A stretch of DNA of 64,000 nucleotides. Origin: Panorpa germanica. Taxonomy: Eukaryota; Arthropoda; Insecta; Mecoptera; Panorpidae. The stretch covers positions 6,696,001 through 6,760,000 of the forward strand of contig OY783219.1 in assembly GCA_963678705.1 (NCBI GenBank), given 5' to 3'. The position numbers were made by a program, and so were the translations under genes. This document shows positions 58,795 through 64,000 of this stretch, in pieces (position 1 is the first letter of the stretch; each line of letters begins with the position of its first letter). The notes under the pieces were generated by a model. That model was not told where the DNA came from. It did not search any database and saw nothing but the letters and a program-made list of their open reading frames with translations.

Positions 58795-59466
58795 TTAAGG
58801 GGTTATATACAGTTATTAGGCCCAAAAAAAGCGATTTTTCAAAAAAAAATTTTGAGATTACTATTAATTGTATTAATGTAAAAATTTGTACACATATTAT
58901 GGCAACTTTTAACTGTATTTAAATATTTTTGTATTTGTAAAAATAATAATTAGGAAGCTGCTATAGCTGATCTCCCGGAACGTCTCTCAAAAAAGGCATC
59001 TTACGGTGACCACGATATCTCTGAACTGAATCATCTAAAATGAAAAAACCAAACGGGTTTCGTTAAAGTAATGTATAATCTAGTAATTAATCGAAGGATT
59101 AGGCAAAATAATTTTTTTTTACAAAATTTTGGCTTCTCAAAACAAATATCGATTTTTGACCAAATTTTTGGTCTTAAATTGTTTATAAACAAAAAAATAA
59201 TTATCGGTGAGGTAAAACATTCGATTACTTTCTAAAAAATATACTTAAGAAGCTTGTGTTAAAGTTTGAGGCTGATCGGTTCAGCCGTTTCCGAGAAATC
59301 TTGGTTACCGGCTTTAAAAACATCACTTTGAGAAAAACTTACATAACTTCGAAAATAATCGCCGGATTTACTTGAAATTTTCTGTGTGTGTACTTAAAAA
59401 TATGTACATTACGAAAATGAAATAATTTTTTTTTTTTAAATATGTTTACTATATATAACCCCTTAA
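58795..59466. mobile_element. TTAA-flanked MITE, family C
   Basis: GGGGTTATATA at 58799 and its complement TATATAACCCC ending 59462, each flanked by TTAA. The interior contains two phrases reading 'GATCGGTTCAGCCGTTTCCGAG' and 'AAAACTTACATAACTTCG', which parallel in position the family B phrase GATCGGTGCAGTAG...GAGAAAAACGC, so B and C may share an ancestor. No open frame. Confidence 0.78.
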
Positions 59467-60234
59467 GTTCGCAACGAATTCACTATCATTTCATTAAAAA
59501 TCCTCTTCATCTTATAGTTTATTGGGTTATTACGACATTAACATTGACAGTGATGACAACGTACAAATCTTATACTCGCTTCACGTTTGAGAGCCTTCGT
59601 TCTTACCAAGCGGCTCATTACACATAATCAAAACAAAATGACTGGCACTTAATCCAACCATGTGCTCGGCTCTTCTTTAATTTAGTTTTTAGCAAATGAT
59701 AATCTACAATCTTCGGGAATCCCAAACCCGTTCTGCAGTTTAAACATGTTAAGGCCTTAGGACATAGCATATATAAGTTCCTTCAACAAGAGCGGTCATT
59801 TTATATATGTTTCAACAAGAGCAGTCATCATCGGAAGTAAGCCGGCATTAAATAAATAAAATAAAAATATAAATTTTTAAAGATATTAATTATGAATAAT
59901 GATTATTCATTTTTAAAATAATCTAAATTCATATAAAAAATATAATCTTAAATAATTAAAAAAAGTCATAAATATTCCTAATAGCAAAATTATCGGGTTG
60001 TTTTTTATATCGAACATTTTACAACTTTTCTAAGTTTTTAAAGTGCGTTTCACTTATTGTCATCACGATCTTTCCAGACTAAGGGGGGAGGCATGCCTTT
60101 GCAAAGTAAAATATATCTTCAAAAAATGTTAAGTAACTTTGAATATGGAGCCTTACATTTATATTACAGATACGATTTTTTACCACTATAAAATAAATAA
60201 AAAAAATGTATATATTTTTTTTTACATAGATATA
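59467..60234. other. Intergenic, includes two inverted minisatellite units
   Basis: At 59783-59830 CAACAAGAGCGGTCATTTTA and CAACAAGAGCAGTCAT are the reverse complement of the 40.2 kb minisatellite unit. No gene seen. Confidence 0.5.
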
Positions 60235-60832
60235 AATGGGCTTGTGTCCTATGTCTTAATTTCTATAAAAGTGTACTATATATTGATAAAGTGGGTTACT
60301 AGAACCTCAAATGTTCAATTATTTTTTAATAACTCCTTCTATGTTAAGAGATATTAACAATTAAAAAAGTCATTTTGTCTCTTTAATTATTAAACGGATT
60401 CAACGCTGGACAACATTCCAAATGCATGTGACATCACAACGCTAGTTGCTATCTCTTTTATACAACAGAGCGTAAAAGAGATATATTTTTGACAGAACTC
60501 TGACAAGTTTACAGGTTACCAACCTTACAGCTCATAAATCTCTGCTATATGTATTTATATATCAAAATATCAAATATTATTTACAGCTATTTCAAGGAAC
60601 AATCAAATTTCAGCACTGAGCTACTCAACAAATAACTGACGTTAAAATGCATTTCACGTCATACAAATGGCCGACATTTCTAGCGCTGAAACTACAATTC
60701 AAACTTTTAATTGCTATATCTCCGTCAATATTTAGATATTTAATAAAATAGACACGCCAATACACATTTATTAACATCAATTTCAATCAACAATTGAAAA
60801 ATCGACCACTAAATAATGAGGACACAATCCCA
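60235..60832 (-). mobile_element. MITE family A, copy A9
   Basis: Starts AATGGGCTTGTGTCC. The far end is altered to GACACAATCCCA. A stretch of the middle (AATATTATGTCTGCC and next bases) is missing. Confidence 0.9.
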
Positions 60833-61250
60833 CTATATGCTTTTACTTTTATCTATTTGTAGCTTAAAGCTTAGCGCACACTGTAGATACAACGGGTCTT
60901 AAGACAAATTTTGTTTGTAACATTTTTTTCACACAAAATATTTACACAAGAAACATCTTTCTCATTCTTAATTAGCTTGATTAGCAAAATCAATTAACAT
61001 CTTAGTTCCATAACCTGTGAATTATTCAATATTTGCTAATGAATTAATGATGTCATTTACATAAAGTTGCAGATGTAATTATATTACATACTTATTTATC
61101 TATAAATAAATAATAGAATTGTTGGTAAACTTTTTTCGCCATAAGGAAGGAATATTTTAGCCATTTTTCTCGAAATATCACTCATTAAGTTCAAAAATTA
61201 CATATAGATGGCATACCAACCTTCAAACGAATTGTATCAAAATTTCACAA
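60833..61250. other. Spacer between family A copies
   Basis: AT-rich, no features. Confidence 0.4.
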
Positions 61251-61807
61251 CAATTGTTGATTGAAATTGATGTTAATAAATGTGTATTGGCGTGTCTATT
61301 TTATTAAATATCTAAATATTGACGGAGATATAGCAATTAAAAGTTTGAATTGTAGTTTTAGCGCTAGAAATGGTCGGCCATATTTGTATGACTTGAAATG
61401 CATTTTAACGTCAGTTATTTGTTGAGTAGGTCAGTGCAGTAGTAGTGTTTTGTAGCTGTTGGTAGTCAAATAATCAAGTCAAGTCAAAGAATAATAAGTT
61501 TTTATTTTATTTAACCCTGTTACGGCAGACATAATATTGAAATTTGATTGTTCCTTGAAATAGCTGTAAATAATATTTGTTATTTTGAAATATAAATACA
61601 TATAGCAGAGATTTATGAGCTGTAAGGTTGGCAGCGGTTGTAATGTCATATGCATTTGAATCCTTTTAAATTAACGTTGAATTGTTAATATTTTTTAACA
61701 TATAAGGAGTTATTAAAAGATAATTGAACATTTGAGGTTCTAGTAACCCACTTTATCAATATATAGTACACTTTTATAGAAATTAAGACATAGGACACAA
61801 GCCCATT
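61251..61807 (+). mobile_element. MITE family A, copy A10 (5' end missing)
   Basis: Begins at CAATTGTTGATTGAAATTG and runs to the intact GGACACAAGCCCATT. Opposite to A9 and A11. Confidence 0.9.
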
Positions 61808-62705
61808 GTACTCAAAAAGTTTTACGAGTAGTAAATGGATATTAATTTTACACAAAGTTGTACCACGATGTGATAAGACTAGGTCAACAAGATAAACGTT
61901 CATTATTATATATCATTATTAGGTAAAATTACATGTCAAAAAGTTTAGTATAATATTACATTGAAAGTTATCACAAAGAAAGCAACAGTTAACCTTACTT
62001 TTAACGTAATATGTAGGTAATGACAGAAATTAAGTTTTTGATAAAGTAAACACAGATATAAAAATTTTACATACAACAAAAAGGCTAAAACTTTCTGATG
62101 TTAAATAAATATATTTAAAATAACCTAAAAAATAAAGCATTGATCTAAAAATGAAATCATCGGCTTAAACATTAATTGTTCTAATGATTCATTGCAATTA
62201 ACATTTAAATCGTTAGTTAATACGTATTTAGAATTAATAGCATTGTAATCGCGTGTTATTTATCATGTTAAAGTATCAATTAACTATTAACAACTAATTA
62301 ACTAACTGCAAAACATCATCATCTACAATTTAAATACGTGTGAAGCATGTAACGAATGAAACAAAGAACGTCCTTAAAGGTAAACATATATTCACACGTC
62401 TAGATTCAAAACCAAAGTAAACAATAGGAAGAAAATGTTAAGTTCCTTGGCACAGAAGTCTGTAGTGTCATTACCATTGCTTTCTGGGAAATTTGACGTG
62501 AATTTAAAATATAATAAGTCAGTGACTTTTTGAATTTCCCGCGCTGCTCCAGTCAACTGCCATCTTTTAATAGACTACTGTCAAAATTTGAACAATCTTT
62601 GTCATTTAGGTTATGTTTGACAGCTATTGAAAGCAGCTATCAGCGCGATGGATGCCCCGATTGTGATTGAGTGTGTTATTTAAGTCACCATGGTAAAAAT
62701 CCATA
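61808..62705. other. Spacer between family A copies
   Basis: AT-rich, with a more balanced 200 bp at 62420-62690 (CCCGCGCTGCTCCAGTC) that holds no recognisable gene. Confidence 0.4.
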
Positions 62706-63312
62706 AATGGGCTTGTGTCCTATGTTTCATTTCTATTAAAGTGTACTATATATATAAAGTGGGTTACTAGAACCTCAAATGTTCAATCATTTTTTAATAA
62801 CTCCTTATATTTCAGGAGATATTAACAATTAAACAAGTCATTTTGTCTCTTTAATTATTAAAGGGATTTAACGTTGGACAATATTCCAACTGCATGTGAC
62901 ATCACAACTGCTGACAACCTTACAACTCATAAATCTCTGCTATATCAAATATTATTTACAACTATTTCAAAGAACAATAAAATTCCAATATTATGTCTGC
63001 CGTAACAGGGTTAAATAAAATAAAAACTTAGTATTCTTTGACTTGACTTGATTATTTCGACTACCAACGGCTACAGAACATTATCACAGCACTGACCTAC
63101 TCAACAAATAACTGATGTTAAAATGCATTTCACGTCATATAATTATGGCCGACCATTTCTAGACCTAAAACTACAATTCGAATTTTAAATTGCTATATCT
63201 CTGTCAACATTTAGATATTTAATAAACTAGACACGCCAATACACATTTATTAACATCAATTTCAATCAACAATTGAAAATCGACCACTAAAAATGATGAC
63301 ACAAGCCCATTG
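62706..63312 (-). mobile_element. MITE family A, copy A11
   Basis: AATGGGCTTGTGTCC at 62706 and TGACACAAGCCCATT ending 63312. Internal sequence is complete apart from a shortened middle. Confidence 0.92.
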
Positions 63313-64000
63313 GGCTACAAACTGCACTTGCAATTATTTCCTGTTTCCAAACCTGTCCTGATGTATTTAAATGCAAAATAGTGCTACCCTTACATAAAAT
63401 CAGTATCGTTATCATCTCTTATCAAGCCATTGTACATCAATTAATACATGTAATCAACTTTTCACTTTAAAATTAATGATATTTTGAATAATGAATCAAT
63501 CAGTCACAACATTATTTGACAATTTTAGAGCCATTCAAAAGCAACCCCAATGAATATACTTATATACATAAGCTAATTATTTGCGTGGGTTTATTTTGAT
63601 TAATATACTTTAGTGTATTGTATACATAATTAATTATTATTGTACCTAATTACGCATTTAATAACATATAAATTGAGTTTCAATATTTGCGCCTGTGATG
63701 ATGCAACATTTCTTACATATTATTATTTACTCGATTCACTAATAGAGGACACGATAAAAATATTGGTAGAAACGAATTATAATATAGAAAAGATTTATAC
63801 ATCTCCTATGCGATTCTCATGAAATCTGAAGTAAAGTTAAGAAAATATTGAACGGTGTATAGAATAAATTGTTTACCACGCCCACTTTTATTTCTAATTT
63901 ATTGTGTAGATCAGGCATTGTCATTATACCTCTACTTTCTATTATGTAAATTAAAAAAAAATATAAGTATATAAATTTTTTAAGTTTTAATTACTTTTTA
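63313..64000. other. Right edge, nothing recognised
   Basis: AT-rich, no gene or repeat identified. Confidence 0.4.

Overview
The window looks like AT-rich insect nuclear DNA. It has spliced protein genes with GT-AG introns, many small inverted-repeat DNA transposons (MITEs), broken LINEs of arthropod type, and one copia-type LTR fossil. I cannot place the order from the sequence alone. Nothing bacterial, viral or CRISPR-like is present.

Only two host genes are supported, and they are convergent. At the left edge on the plus strand are the last eleven coding exons of a lysosomal alpha-mannosidase (GH38; 115-3994, running in from outside the window). On the minus strand, 8993-24126, is a complete vesicular monoamine transporter (VMAT, SLC18 family) that I rebuilt exon by exon: 11 coding exons, all phases compatible, 495 residues. 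Its 44-residue first coding exon lies about 10.3 kb upstream of the second, and its short last exon supplies the cytoplasmic C-tail. About 5 kb of very AT-rich DNA separates the two stop codons.

Everything from about 24.2 kb to the end, and most intron space, is repeat-derived or has no recognisable content. The main families are: (A) a ~620-680 bp MITE with ATGGGCTTGTGTCC ends, 11 copies in both orientations; (B) a ~550-700 bp repeat with an internal inverted repeat and a CCCCTTAA end, 5 copies; single TTAA-flanked MITEs at 9177-9919 and 58795-59466; (E) a PIF/Harbinger-like MITE at 51981-52667 with a TAA target duplication, plus an old relative; a 1.57 kb palindrome built of ~145 bp repeats inside VMAT intron 1, with two looser relatives; LINE pieces of Jockey and R1/I type; a copia fossil with an initiator-Met half-tRNA primer site; a 29 bp minisatellite; and several short dispersed repeats (D, G, F, K).

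The mannosidase acts in the lysosome on N-glycan mannose. VMAT loads amines into synaptic vesicles. Nothing in the sequence links them beyond adjacency. The points most worth a second look are the palindrome family, family A with its unclear target duplication and its copy 15 bp from a VMAT splice donor, the Harbinger-like insertion with a paralogous site lacking it, and the way the VMAT trafficking tail is assembled across a splice junction.
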